This document shows positions 24,798-33,334 of a stretch of DNA of 64,000 nt, piece after piece (position 1 is the stretch's first letter; each line of letters begins with the position of its first letter). The DNA is taken from positions 121,226-185,225 of the forward strand of contig JBBRYB010000004.1 of NCBI GenBank assembly GCA_038238115.1, in the 5' to 3' direction. The translations under genes were made by a program, and so were the position numbers. The notes beneath the pieces are model-generated. The model was not told where the DNA came from. It ran no database searches and saw nothing but the letters and a program-made list of their open reading frames with translations. Source of the DNA: JBBRYB01 sp038238115. Lineage in GTDB: Bacteria > Actinomycetota > Actinomycetes > Propionibacteriales > Nocardioidaceae.

Positions 24798-25122
24798 CGG
24801 GCGACTCCTCGGGGCAGTGATGTCCGGCTGTCCGCAAACCGGGCCTGACGGGTGGGGCTCTGGTTCGGCCGCGTGCGGACTCGTTTCCTCCTCACGCGCG
24901 GGCACGCCCTTGAGTGGACTGGGTGTGAGCCTGTGGGCGTGCAATGTGAGCCAGGTGAGGCTGTCGGTGCGTGCCGCTGGGCAGGGACGTTGGCATTGGC
25001 TTGCGAACCATGACATCGCCAAGGGTCGCGCGGGCGAGATCGACGTACAGAACCGAGATGACTCTTCTGTGGACGGCGAACCCCTCCGAGGGTCCGTGCG
25101 TGCGTACAGGACGCGATCGCTA
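24798..25122. other. Stretch without recognisable gene
   Basis: About 325 bases between the excisionase remnant and the IS-associated reading frame. Open frames exist on both strands, as expected at this GC content, but none gives family-like sequence. No repeats or clear hairpins were noticed. Confidence 0.45.
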
Positions 25123-25395
25123 CCGGCGAGGAGTCACGGTGGTGATCAGCTTGGTCAGCGAGCGAACCGTCGTGTCCCATTTGGGATCGGGGAACTGACC
25201 TGAGCCTGCCAACTCGGCCAAGTGGTCGAGCACCCGCCGACAGGCGACCGAGGACTCCATCACCCGGTTCGCACGCTCGCTCACGCCGTGGGAGTCCCGT
25301 TCGACGACTATGTCGACGATCTTCGCCGCCCCAGCCCCGTTCGCGGCCGCGCGTCGCTCCTCGTACGCCGCCCCCTTGCACCGGTCCGAACACCC
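25123..25395 (-). other. Unassigned reading-frame fragment beside the IS remnant
   Basis: The minus frame reads GAAYEERRAAANGAGAAKIV, then VDIVVERDSHGVSERANRVM, and on to VRSLTKLITTVTPRR and a stop at 25122 or just beyond. It looks coding (helical, good codon bias) but has no own start; it follows decayed transposase sequence. It may be the 3' end of a gene into which the insertion sequence went. I do not recognise a family. Confidence 0.35.
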
Positions 25396-25404
25396 CGTAG
25401 GCCG

Positions 25405-25700
25405 TCGAGACGGCATAGGCCCGCCGGGCGCGGGAGCCGGAGCCTTTGGTGACTCGCTGGCGAAGCCTAACGGTGGCGAAGGTGGTCTCATCGGGTTGGT
25501 GCGCCGGTGGATCCAGTGCCCGGCGGCGTGGTGGTAGAAGGCCAGCTGCACGTCGAGGTGGTCGGTGATCTTGGCGGCCCTCCTTGGGCCACTTGGTGCC
25601 GTAGTCGGCGGCTAACACGATGGCCGCGGCTTGGGCGTGGTCCTCGTCCTCGGCGTTCCAGACTCGGCGAGCGCCTTCTTCGCGCCCGGCTGGGTCGAGA
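25405..25700 (-). mobile_element. IS256/Mutator-type transposase remnant with several frameshifts
   Basis: Pieces of one transposase occur in order on the minus strand but in alternating frames: PGAKKALAE, then (after a shift) NAEDEDHAQAAAIVLAADYGT and KWPKE, then LAFYHHAAGHWIHRRTNP, then TTFATVRLRQRVTKGSGSRA. In IS256-family transposases these are contiguous near the C-terminal catalytic region (W-x-H-x-R-T-T-N-P-I-E-S-T-F-A-T-V-R). At least three indels separate them, and both ends are missing. It abuts the 3' end of the reductase-like gene at 25704. Confidence 0.75.
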
Positions 25701-25703
25701 CAG

Positions 25704-26324
25704 TTACCGCTCCCGGACTGCGTAGGTCAGGTGGGTTACCCGTTGCGTCGGTTCCGCGCGGATCGGGTCCATAGCCACGCGACCCGCGTCCACGCCCTCG
25801 AACAGGCGGATTCCGGAGCCGAACAGCACGGGGGAGAGCGCGATCGAGAACTCGTCGATCAGGCCGGCGTTCATGCACTCCTGGATCGTTGCGCCGCCGC
25901 CCGCGATGCGCACGTCCCGGTCGCCGGCGGCCTCGCGGGCCTGGTCGAGCGCGGACTCGATGCCGTCGCTGACGAAGTGGAACGTGGTCCCACCCGGCCG
26001 CCCCCAGGGGTCACGCTTCTCGTGCGTCACGACGAAGACAGGTGTTTGGAACGGCGCCTCCTCCGGCCACGCCTGCTCACCGGCGTCGAACATGCGCTTA
26101 CCCATAACGCTCGCGCCGGTGCGCTCGAACGTCTCCCTCACGATGTCGTTGTCGCGCCCCTCCTCGCCGCCCTCGCCGAGCTTCAGGTTCTCCCGGAAGA
26201 ACCGCAGCGGGAAGATCCACTGCTGCAGTTCCATCCACTGCTGCCCCATCAAGTCGTCGAGGGACTCGGGCGCGATGAACCCGTCCAACGACATCGACAC
26301 GCTGAAGAACACCGTCCCGGCCAT
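25704..26324 (-). CDS. Dihydrofolate reductase-fold (RibD C-terminal-like) protein
   Basis: 206-aa protein of the DHFR/RibD_C superfamily. The N-terminus FFSVSMSLDGFIA, ASVMGKRMFDAGE, VFVVTHEKRDPW, RIAGGGATIQECMNAGLIDEFSIALSPVLFGSGIRLFEG are typical of actinobacterial members, which probably bind NADPH; true substrates are mostly unknown. It is the last gene of an operon with an ArsR repressor and an AHSA1-like gene, its ATG overlapping the preceding stop (TGATG at 26326-26322). Decayed IS sequence begins within 5 bases of its stop codon. Confidence 0.88.
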   Translation of the reverse strand: MAGTVFFSVSMSLDGFIAPESLDDLMGQQWMELQQWIFPLRFFRENLKLGEGGEEGRDNDIVRETFERTGASVMGKRMFDAGEQAWPEEAPFQTPVFVVTHEKRDPWGRPGGTTFHFVSDGIESALDQAREAAGDRDVRIAGGGATIQECMNAGLIDEFSIALSPVLFGSGIRLFEGVDAGRVAMDPIRAEPTQRVTHLTYAVRER

Positions 26325-26830
26325 CAGCCCTCCGCTCCCAACCGAGCGATCTCGGCGACGTAGGCAGCCAGGCTGCTCAGGGTCTGCTGGCCGCCCTCGA
26401 TCGCGTGGTACCTCTCCACCGCCTCGTCGCGCAGCTCCTTGGTGGGGAACACCGTGCGCATCTCGATCCGCGTCGCCGCACCGCCGGGCTCGAACGTCAG
26501 GACCGACTTGAAGGCGTTCGGGTCGCCGCGGGACTCACCGTGGAGCAGCGCGATCCGCTCCGGCGGGGCGATCTCGGTCCAGGTGATCCACTCGGTGTAG
26601 TCCGTCCCGTCCGGTCCGTGCATTACGAAGTCCCACTCCCCGCCGACGCGGAACTCGAACGACTGCGTGGTCGTGGTGAACCCCTCCGGTCCCCACCACC
26701 GCGAAAGGTGCCGGATCTCGGTGAACGCCTCGAACACCAACGCCCGTGGGGCGTCGATGACCCGGGAGATCACGATCTCGTGGTCGGACGTCGCGGTCTG
26801 CGCCAGCGTTCCTCGAACTGTCGCGCTCAT
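26324..26830 (-). CDS. SRPBCC/AHSA1-like domain protein
   Basis: 168-aa START-like lipid-binding-fold protein. EIVISRVIDAPRALVFEAFTEIRHLSRWWGPEGF opens the fold, and SVLTFEPGGAATRIEMRTVFPTKELRDEAVE and HAIEGGQQTLSSLAAYVAE close it. Such proteins, next to ArsR repressors, are common in actinobacteria; their ligands are unknown. It starts 4 bases after the ArsR stop and overlaps the reductase start, so the three are one transcript. Confidence 0.9.
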   Translation of the reverse strand: MSATVRGTLAQTATSDHEIVISRVIDAPRALVFEAFTEIRHLSRWWGPEGFTTTTQSFEFRVGGEWDFVMHGPDGTDYTEWITWTEIAPPERIALLHGESRGDPNAFKSVLTFEPGGAATRIEMRTVFPTKELRDEAVERYHAIEGGQQTLSSLAAYVAEIARLGAEG

Positions 26831-26834
26831 TTAG

Positions 26835-27176
26835 CTACTCCTCCTGCCTTGCCTGCTTCAGATCCTGCACGTATGCGTCCAGCCGGTCGAAGCCCTCGTT
26901 CCAGAACCGCTCGAATCCGCCGGTCCACTCGTGGACCGGTCGCAGCCCGCGCGCTTCAAGGCCGTACAGGCGCTGCTTGCCTGCCTTGCGATCCCGCACC
27001 ACCCCGACCTCCCGGAGCACCCGCAGGTGCTTGGACGCGCGCGGCTGGGTCATCCCCAACTCCCGGGCCAACTCGGTCACCGGCCGCTCACCCGCCCGCA
27101 GCAGCACCAGAATCTCCCGGCGTCGCGGCTCGGCGATCGCGTTGAAGACGTCCGACGTCGTCGCTGCTCGTGCCAT
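26835..27176 (-). CDS. ArsR-family HTH repressor heading an AHSA1-reductase operon
   Basis: 113-aa winged-helix repressor. FNAIAEPRRREILVLLRAGER is helix 1-2, VTELARELGMTQPRASKHLRVLREVGVV is the DNA-reading part, and DRKAGKQRLYGLEARGLRPVHEW the wing. No metal-binding cysteines. The ATG at 27176 sits exactly where transcription is predicted to begin (see promoter), so the message is probably leaderless; the frame-compatible ATG at 27203 lies upstream of the -10 and is unlikely. It should regulate itself and the two genes behind it. Confidence 0.9.
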   Translation of the reverse strand: MARAATTSDVFNAIAEPRRREILVLLRAGERPVTELARELGMTQPRASKHLRVLREVGVVRDRKAGKQRLYGLEARGLRPVHEWTGGFERFWNEGFDRLDAYVQDLKQARQEE

Positions 27177-27210
27177 GACGTCATCATATGCCGATATCGG
27201 CATGCGTCAA
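27174..27210 (-). promoter_or_regulatory. Near-consensus promoter with 16-bp palindromic operator; leaderless arsR start
   Basis: On the minus strand TTGACG (27210-27205), a 16-base spacer and TATGAT (27188-27183) make a near-consensus vegetative promoter. A perfect 16-bp palindrome (ATGCCGAT/ATCGGCAT, 27188-27203) occupies nearly the whole spacer and one base of the -10. The arsR ATG begins 7 bases after the -10 with no ribosome site, as in leaderless mRNAs. A second palindrome ATGACGTCAT (27175-27184) overlaps the start. Confidence 0.75.
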
Positions 27211-27631
27211 GCCGGGCGTCCACGGTTGGATCCGACCGGACGGGTCCGTTGCTGGGGCACCGGCAAGGATGGCGGCAAGCAGCTCGGTCGGGGACGCGCC
27301 GGCTATCTGCGCCGCGGCCGTCGAGCCGGCCGACGTCCCGATGGTCAGTTCGGCTGTGGGTCACATCCAGCCCGGCGTCGAACAGGCCTGCTGGTCATGG
27401 TCGGACCTCGGCCGATCGGGGGCCGTCGAGGTTGGATGCAGCGCTGACGAGGCCGCCCACGGCCGACCCTGAAGGCTGTTGCCGCCAGCGGATGAGGAGC
27501 AGCCCCCGCCCTGAGCACGAGCGGGTTCACGGGCGTAGATCCTGGTTGGCCGCAGCGTGGCACGCTGACTAAGGCAGACGGCGGCGGTGGTGCCTGCCCT
27601 GACCGATCGCCGTTCTGGCAATCTAGCGGCC
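27211..27631. other. Stretch without a confident gene
   Basis: About 420 bases between the divergent arsR operon and a VOC gene. A plus-strand frame of 94 codons (27188-27472) and minus frames exist but show no family features. No repeat or strong hairpin was noticed. Confidence 0.45.
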
Positions 27632-27985
27632 ATGGAACGTGTGCTTGGAATCGGTGGACACTTCATGCGGGCCGCTGACCCGGAGGCCCTCAGTGCCTGG
27701 TATCGCGATTGCCTGGGCCTGGACGTCGACCAGAACGGCCTGTGGCGTCAGGGAACCGGGCCCACGGTGTTCGCGACGTTCGATTCCGAGACCGACTACT
27801 TCGGGTCCCGCGCCCAGCGCACCATGCTCAACTTTCGGGTCGGCGACCTGGATGCGATGCTCGCCCAGCTGCGCTCCAAGGGAGCGGACGTGGCTGAAGA
27901 GACGCAGGACATGGAGGGTGTCGGTCGATTCGGTTGGGTCACCGATCCTGAGGGCAATCGGGTCGAACTGTGGCAGCCCAGCTGA
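27632..27985 (+). CDS. VOC/glyoxalase-fold protein
   Basis: 117-aa protein. GHFMRAADPEALSAWYRDCLGLDVDQNGLW starts the first beta-alpha-beta module, and GRFGWVTDPEGNRVELWQP ends the second with the metal-ligand Glu typical of glyoxalase/bleomycin-resistance proteins. The start ATG is at 27632 (MERVLGIGGH). Substrate unknown. It stands alone in the accessory region. Confidence 0.85.
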   Translation: MERVLGIGGHFMRAADPEALSAWYRDCLGLDVDQNGLWRQGTGPTVFATFDSETDYFGSRAQRTMLNFRVGDLDAMLAQLRSKGADVAEETQDMEGVGRFGWVTDPEGNRVELWQPS

Positions 27986-28357
27986 CAATGCCCCCAGAAG
28001 CAGTGACGTGTTGGTGGCGGCACAGCCGGTCCGTCGCTAGGCCGTCTGAACGTTCGGGAGCGGGCGGCATACGTGTTCTGGTTGGTGCGACCTCGATCGT
28101 GCGTCGCCGCGTGACGACGTCGGCCAGTCGAGCGGCCCAGATCGGCGCTGGTCTCCGCATGGCCGAACGTAAATCCGGTCGCCAACTGGGAGGCAAACAA
28201 CCACCGGACGCGCTCTGACGCGGCTGCGGAAATGACGCGGGACCATCGCGGGTGACAGGTCCGGCGCCGGGCACACGCTTCGACAAACCCGTGATTGCCG
28301 TCGCGCGCCGCCGGCGTCCTCACCTGGCCACCGGCTGGTCCGCCACTTCTTGGTTGG
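27986..28357. other. Stretch without a confident gene
   Basis: 372 bases between the VOC gene and the 3' end of the GNAT gene on the other strand. Only incidental open frames are visible. Nothing else was seen. Confidence 0.45.
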
Positions 28358-28969
28358 CTAGCACTCCTTCCGGTTCGCAACAGTCATACGCATGACCCAG
28401 CGCCACTTTGCGATGCGCCTGTCACGGACGAAGCCGAACTCCTCGAACAGGCTTTCCGGGCCGGTGTGCAGGTACGAGCCTCGCTGCGGTCCACGCCCAT
28501 CCAGTTGCTCAGGGTAGGCCTCAACGATGCCTCCACCGGCCTGGCTGATGGCGCTCAGCGCCCCGGAAAGTCCTGCCCGCGCCACACCGTGGCGACGGTG
28601 TCCGCTGCCGGTGAACACGCAGCCGATCCGCCAATCAGGCAAATCGACAAGCTTTCTCTCATAAGCCTTGGGGTTCTTGATCGTGGCCACTTCAGCCGGC
28701 GGCCCGTACTGACACCAGCCCACACACTCGCTGCCGAGGTAGACGAGTATCTGATGGACGGTCCCATCGTTGACATGGGCACGTTTGGCCTCCCGGTTAC
28801 CCGCCACCGTGCTGTCCTTGCCAATGCCCTCGCGGTGGAACCCGATGCACCAGCAACCACCCCAGACGCCGTTATTCGCCTCCACCAGCGCAGAGAAGTC
28901 AGCCCACGTATCAGGCGCGAGCGGCTTGGTCACGTAGCGGCCCGGTGCTGGCAGCGTCACATACCCCAC
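28358..28969 (-). CDS. GNAT-family N-acetyltransferase
   Basis: About 203 aa. VKPL-type start (RYVTKPLAPDTWADFSALVEANNGVWGGCWCIGFH), QILVYLGSECVGWCQYGPP, the acetyl-CoA loop SGHRRHGVARAGLSGAL, and EEFGFVRDRRIAKWRWVM are characteristic of a family common in soil actinobacteria. It has an unusual number of cysteines near the N-terminus (GGCWC), normal for this family. The start is either GTG 28969 or the next GTG at 28960. Substrate unknown. Confidence 0.85.
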   Translation of the reverse strand: MGYVTLPAPGRYVTKPLAPDTWADFSALVEANNGVWGGCWCIGFHREGIGKDSTVAGNREAKRAHVNDGTVHQILVYLGSECVGWCQYGPPAEVATIKNPKAYERKLVDLPDWRIGCVFTGSGHRRHGVARAGLSGALSAISQAGGGIVEAYPEQLDGRGPQRGSYLHTGPESLFEEFGFVRDRRIAKWRWVMRMTVANRKEC

Positions 28970-29309
28970 CCTGCCTCAACGCACACCGGCACGCCAAGCA
29001 GATGATCAGACGCGCCTTGGCCCGACATGTGGTCGACGGGGCCCTCTGAGAGTCATCACCACATGTCAAGCTCGCCCATCGCGCCACGACGCAGCACCAA
29101 GTCAGGCGAGGCGGTGGAATGACTCGGCCCCTGTCGCGCCGCGCCGTGCGAGGGCGCTGCGGTCTGGACTCTATGTGGACCCGCAGGGGGCTTCAGCTCT
29201 CGGAGCCTGCTCGCGCGTGGCAGTGATCGAGGCCTTCCCGGCGGCGATGAGTATCGCGGTAATCCCAGGTCTGTACCCCAACCGACCAACGGCCCTCAAG
29301 GAGAAGGAC
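28970..29309. other. Intergenic region, divergent
   Basis: 340 bases between two divergently transcribed genes (GNAT and reductase-like). It should hold both promoters. An AAGGAGAAGG ribosome site just before 29310 serves the reductase gene. No other element was recognised. Confidence 0.45.
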
Positions 29310-29885
29310 ATGACCGCTACCTACACCTTCGACGTCTTTTCCAGCCTCGACGGCTACGGCGCCGCCAGCGCCAACTGGACCGGCTACTGGGGTAAGCAAG
29401 GCGCCGAGTTGCTAGACCACCGCCTCGCCTTGTACGGCGCGGAGCAGCGGATGGTCTTCGGGGCTAACACGTATCGGGCATTCGAGCGGATGCTGGCCTC
29501 GAGCACCGAGGAGTCCGATGTGCGTGACCCATGGGTCACTCGGATGAGGAGCCTGCCGGCAACTGTGGTGTCGACGACGCTGGAAGGCCCTCTCGACTGG
29601 CCGAACGCGACGCTCGTGAGCGGTGACGCCGTCGACGTCGTCGCCCGGCTCAAGGAGGAGTCCGAGGTGCCGTTGCGCTCGCACGGCAGCCTGTCCTTGA
29701 ACCGCGCGCTGATGGCCGCCGGCCTAGTCGACCGCCTGCAGGTGACACTTTTCCCTGTTGTCACCGGTCAGACCGGGCTGGACCCGATCTTCCAGGGCGC
29801 GGCCGACTTCGACCTGGAGCTGGTGGAGAATCGGACGCTCGACGGTCACATCCAGGAGCTCATCTACCGACCCACCCTCCATTGA
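29310..29885 (+). CDS. Dihydrofolate reductase-fold (RibD C-terminal-like) protein
   Basis: 191-aa protein of the same superfamily as the gene at 25.7 kb but only distantly related to it. FDVFSSLDGYGAASANWTGYWGKQG, MVFGANTYRAFERML, VVSTTLEGPLDWPNATLVSGDAVDVVARLKEE and LMAAGLVDRLQVTLFPVVTGQTGLDPIF are standard. The ATG at 29310 has a strong ribosome site (AAGGAG). It is likely NADPH-dependent; the reaction is unknown. Confidence 0.88.
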   Translation: MTATYTFDVFSSLDGYGAASANWTGYWGKQGAELLDHRLALYGAEQRMVFGANTYRAFERMLASSTEESDVRDPWVTRMRSLPATVVSTTLEGPLDWPNATLVSGDAVDVVARLKEESEVPLRSHGSLSLNRALMAAGLVDRLQVTLFPVVTGQTGLDPIFQGAADFDLELVENRTLDGHIQELIYRPTLH

Positions 29886-30060
29886 CCTGGGCGGATTCGA
29901 AGAGGATCCAGCATGTTCGCATCCATCCATGCATCCCGCTTCGGTGGAGGTGAACGAAGCACGACGCCGCGCAAGGCAAGTGGCCCTACGACACATCGCC
30001 TGCCGATGAGAGTCACCATGGGTGCTTGACCGGGGCCCTCTCGCGCGTGAGGGTCGGGCC

Positions 30061-30869
30061 ATGCAACCCGATGCGTTTGACCTCTGCGGTCGTGTCGCCC
30101 TCGTCACCGGCGCCGGAGCGGTAGACGGTATCGGCTTTGCCACCGCCAGACTCCTGGGCGCGATGGGCGCCGCCGTGGCATTAACGGCCACTACCGCCCG
30201 GGTGCACGAGCGCGCCGACGAGCTGGAGCAGGCAGGGATCCGCGCAGTGGGGGTCGTCGCTGACCTAAGACACGAGGAGCAGGTCCGGCGTACCAGCCGC
30301 GAGGTGTCCCAGGCGCTCGGGACTCCCACGGTGCTGGTGAACAACGCCGGCATGACCAGCCTCACTATGCCCGCCGTTGATGTGGCGTCTTCCGGAGGTG
30401 ATGAGTCTGGCTCGGTCGGCACCATGACCTACGAGCAGTGGCGGCTATCGCTGGCCCGAAATCTCGACACCGCGTTCCTGACCACACGCTCCGTCCTCCC
30501 CGGCATGCGCCAGCAACGCTGGGGCCGAATCGTGATGATCGCCTCCGTGACCGGACCCGTGATGGCGATGCGCGGTGAGGCCGCCTACGGCGCGGCGAAG
30601 GCCGGCATGGTGGGCCTTGCGCGGTCGGTGGCAGTGGACCACGCCGCGGACGGGATCACCGTCAACGCCGTGGCGCCGGGCTGGATCCGCACCGGCAGCC
30701 AGACCGCCGACGAGGCCCTCCAGGCGCGGCGCACGCCGATGGCCGCAGCGCGACCCCTGAGGAGGTGGCCGCTGCCATCGCCTTCCTGAGTTCACCCGGT
30801 GCGTCCTACGTTACCGGCCAATGCCTGGTGATCGACGGCGGGAATTCGGTGGCCGAGGAACGCGCCTGA
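30061..30869 (+). pseudogene. Short-chain dehydrogenase/reductase with a one-base deletion near its 3' end
   Basis: Rossmann-fold SDR: cofactor loop TGAGAVDGIG (16-25), NNAG (94-97), catalytic Ser162 and Tyr176-x3-Lys180 and APGWIRTG are intact. After RRTPM at about 30741 the frame runs out into PLRRWPLPSPS and stops at 30789, but one frame over the expected C-terminus continues (RSATPEEVAAAIAFLSSP, then YVTGQCLVIDGGNS) to a TGA at 30867-30869. Loss of one base in ATGG(C)CCGC explains this. The full protein would be about 269 aa, similar to FabG-like reductases. Either a real lesion or an assembly error. Confidence 0.82.
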
Positions 30870-31276
30870 GCGCCAGTCGAATGGGCACCCTCACAGCGCT
30901 CGGATTGGGGAGTGCCTGGTTTATCGCGACACGAGCGCGCCTTGACGTGATGCGAGGAACACCCTCTGTGAACAACGACGCTCATTCAGCAACTATGTCT
31001 TAGCGTAACTGGCACGATACGGATTGTGAACAGTTTAGGATCTTCATCGTAATTATGCCTTACGGTGACACGGGTATTACCGACTGTAAAAAGCCTAGGT
31101 GGTTCGAAGCCTGATTCCTCGCAATCGACCCGATGACCCGATCGTCGCGCTGTCCCCACCGCTCCAGGATGCACCAATTAATCCCCCAAGAGGGTGAAGT
31201 CGGGTATTACCCCATTGTACGATAAAGGTACTTGTCGGCTTCGAGGCCGGCTGCGCGCACATGCCGAGGGAGTCTC
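30870..31276. repeat. AT-rich intergenic region with an imperfect 60-base direct repeat
   Basis: The region is clearly lower in GC than its surroundings. Sequence from 30991 (AACTATGTCTTAGCGTAAC) is repeated imperfectly from 31051 (AATTATGCCTTACGGTGAC) with a period of exactly 60 bases over about 52 bases, ending in TTTAGG and CCTAGG. A shorter third echo (GGGTATTACC) occurs at 31201. On the minus strand the two copies encode PRLFTVGNTRVTVRHN and PKLFTIRIVPVTLRHS. The region also holds the promoter of the following secreted protein. Confidence 0.6.
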
Positions 31277-33334
31277 ATGAAGTTGCCGATGACTGGTGCC
31301 CGGCGCGGGCTGGCGGTTCTCGTGACCGTGGCATGCGCCCTCGCGATCGCGGCGCCCGCGCAAGCAGTCGTACCGACGAAGCCGGCCCAGACGTGGGGCG
31401 TCAACGGCCGGGTTTCTGCCATCTTGCCGCTGCCCAGCGGCAAGGTCGTCATTGGTGGCTCCTTCACTGCGGTGGTCGACAGCGCCGGCACCACGAAGTT
31501 TCCCGTGTCGAACGTCGCCCTCTTCGACCCGGCGACCGGCGTCTTTGACTCCACCTGGCACCCCAGCGTCAACAACTCGGTCAACGCGCTCGCGACGGAC
31601 GGCAGCCGAGTCTTCCTCGGCGGCGCATTCGGCAAAGTTGGCGGCGTCACCCGCGACAAGCTCGCCGCCGTCCATGTGAGCACCGGGGCACTCGACAGCA
31701 GCTGGGTCGGTCCCATGCTCGACGGCCCAGTGGATGTCATGCGGCTCAATGGCAGTTCGCTCTTTATCGGCGGCAACTGGAACACCGTCACATCGGGCGG
31801 TGCGCCTGTTACGCAGGCGAAGGTGGCGAAGCTCAGTGCCTCGACCGGTGCGTTCGACACGGCATTCCGCCCGACGGCGAACCCGAGCCTGGCCGACCCT
31901 ACGCCGAGCGGCCGGGTCTGGGCGCTGCTGGTGTTGGACAATGGCAATGTCGTGCTCGGGGGGGACTTCGGGGACATCAACCGCGCCCCGTCCACGCGGA
32001 AGATCGCCATCGTGAACCCGAACACCGGAGTCCCGGTTCCGGGCTTTGCGTCACAGCCCAACAACGGGTCCACTTTCGCCACCATCCTTGACCTGGCGAC
32101 TGACGGTATCCGCATCTACGAAGCCGTTGCTGGTGGCGGCGGAGCCTGCACCTCGGTCAACGCGTCCACGGGTGCTCGCGTCTGGTCGGTGCACTCCAAC
32201 GGTAACCTGCAGTCCGTCCGTGTCGTCGGCAGCAATGTCTACTGCGGCGGGCACTACAGTGGCACAAGCTCATTCGGCGGGCAGACCCGCAGCAAGATCG
32301 CTGCAGTCGATGCGGCGTCGGGGACTATCTCGCCGTGGGCACCGGTCATCAACAGCGCGCTCGGGGTGTGGTCCATGGGGTCCGACGCCACGCGGCTCTA
32401 CCTCGGCGGTGACTTCACCAAGGCCGGCGGGGTGGCGCAGCAGCACTTCGCGATGTGGATCGACTCGGCGGCCGCGAGCGTCCCAGGGCCGCCGGATCTT
32501 GCCGCGACCGCCGGCGACGCTGTGGTGCACCTGGACTGGCAGCGCCCCTCTAGCGACGGAGGATCGCGAATTCTGCGGTACAAGGTCTGGCGTAAGCTCG
32601 CCGGAGCGGCTCAATACCCCAACGCTGCACTCGCGACTGTCTCGACCGGAACTGCCTACGACGACACCACCGTGACCAACGGCACGGCGTACACCTACAC
32701 GGTGCTGGCCTTGAACAGCGTCGGAGGCGGCGCGTCCAGCAACCAGGTCACCGTGACACCCGGCACCGGCGCACAGACGCTACCGAGTGCGCCGCGCTCG
32801 CTCACTGCCACGCTCGGTGCGGCGAACGTGACCCTGGGATGGCAGCCACCGACGTCGCCCGGCAACCCACAATTCACCCGCTACGACATCTACCGGGGCA
32901 CGACGTCGGGTCAGCTGACCCTCTTGGCCAACGTACCGGCGAACAGCACCACATTCAGCGACGCACAACCGCCGACGGGCACGACCTACTTCTACGCTGT
33001 CCGGGCAGTCAGTACAGCGGGGTCCAGTCCGGACTCCAACGAGGCGAGCGCCGGCACTTCCTCGACAGGTGTGCCGGCCCAACCCACGCTGAGGGGTTCG
33101 GCTTCTGGCACGACGGTGACCCTGAACTGGACCCCGGGCAGCGGCGGCGGCCCGGTGGACAAGTGGGTCATCCTCCGGGACAATGTCCAGCTCACCAGGA
33201 TTGGCGACCCCTCGGTCACGACCTACAACGACACGACCGTGGCCTCGGGGACGACCTACTCCTACAAGGTCAGGGCTGTCAACTCAGTAGGTAACGGCCC
33301 GAACTCGGTCGCCGTCTCGGTCACCGTCCCCTGA
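31277..33334 (+). CDS. Secreted beta-propeller protein with three fibronectin type III domains
   Basis: 685-aa extracellular protein. A Sec signal peptide (about 1-33, ending AAPAQA) is followed by delta-60/Kelch-like propeller repeats to about residue 400; repeats such as GKVVIGGSFTAV, RVFLGGAFGKVGG, NVVLGGDFGDI and RLYLGGDFTKAGG recur every 45-60 residues. Three FN3 domains follow at about 403-495, 503-595 and 599-685 (DLAATAGDAVVHLDWQRP, SLTATLGAANVTLGWQPP, LRGSASGTTVTLNWTPG). There is no sortase or anchor signal. ATG 31277 has GAGGGAG upstream. Binding or scaffold role likely; ligand unknown. Confidence 0.9.
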   Translation: MKLPMTGARRGLAVLVTVACALAIAAPAQAVVPTKPAQTWGVNGRVSAILPLPSGKVVIGGSFTAVVDSAGTTKFPVSNVALFDPATGVFDSTWHPSVNNSVNALATDGSRVFLGGAFGKVGGVTRDKLAAVHVSTGALDSSWVGPMLDGPVDVMRLNGSSLFIGGNWNTVTSGGAPVTQAKVAKLSASTGAFDTAFRPTANPSLADPTPSGRVWALLVLDNGNVVLGGDFGDINRAPSTRKIAIVNPNTGVPVPGFASQPNNGSTFATILDLATDGIRIYEAVAGGGGACTSVNASTGARVWSVHSNGNLQSVRVVGSNVYCGGHYSGTSSFGGQTRSKIAAVDAASGTISPWAPVINSALGVWSMGSDATRLYLGGDFTKAGGVAQQHFAMWIDSAAASVPGPPDLAATAGDAVVHLDWQRPSSDGGSRILRYKVWRKLAGAAQYPNAALATVSTGTAYDDTTVTNGTAYTYTVLALNSVGGGASSNQVTVTPGTGAQTLPSAPRSLTATLGAANVTLGWQPPTSPGNPQFTRYDIYRGTTSGQLTLLANVPANSTTFSDAQPPTGTTYFYAVRAVSTAGSSPDSNEASAGTSSTGVPAQPTLRGSASGTTVTLNWTPGSGGGPVDKWVILRDNVQLTRIGDPSVTTYNDTTVASGTTYSYKVRAVNSVGNGPNSVAVSVTVP

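Noticed and set aside
28295..29005. 236-codon plus-strand frame opposite the GNAT gene
   Set aside because: The minus-strand GNAT has the acetyl-CoA loop and family ends; the plus frame does not resemble a protein family.
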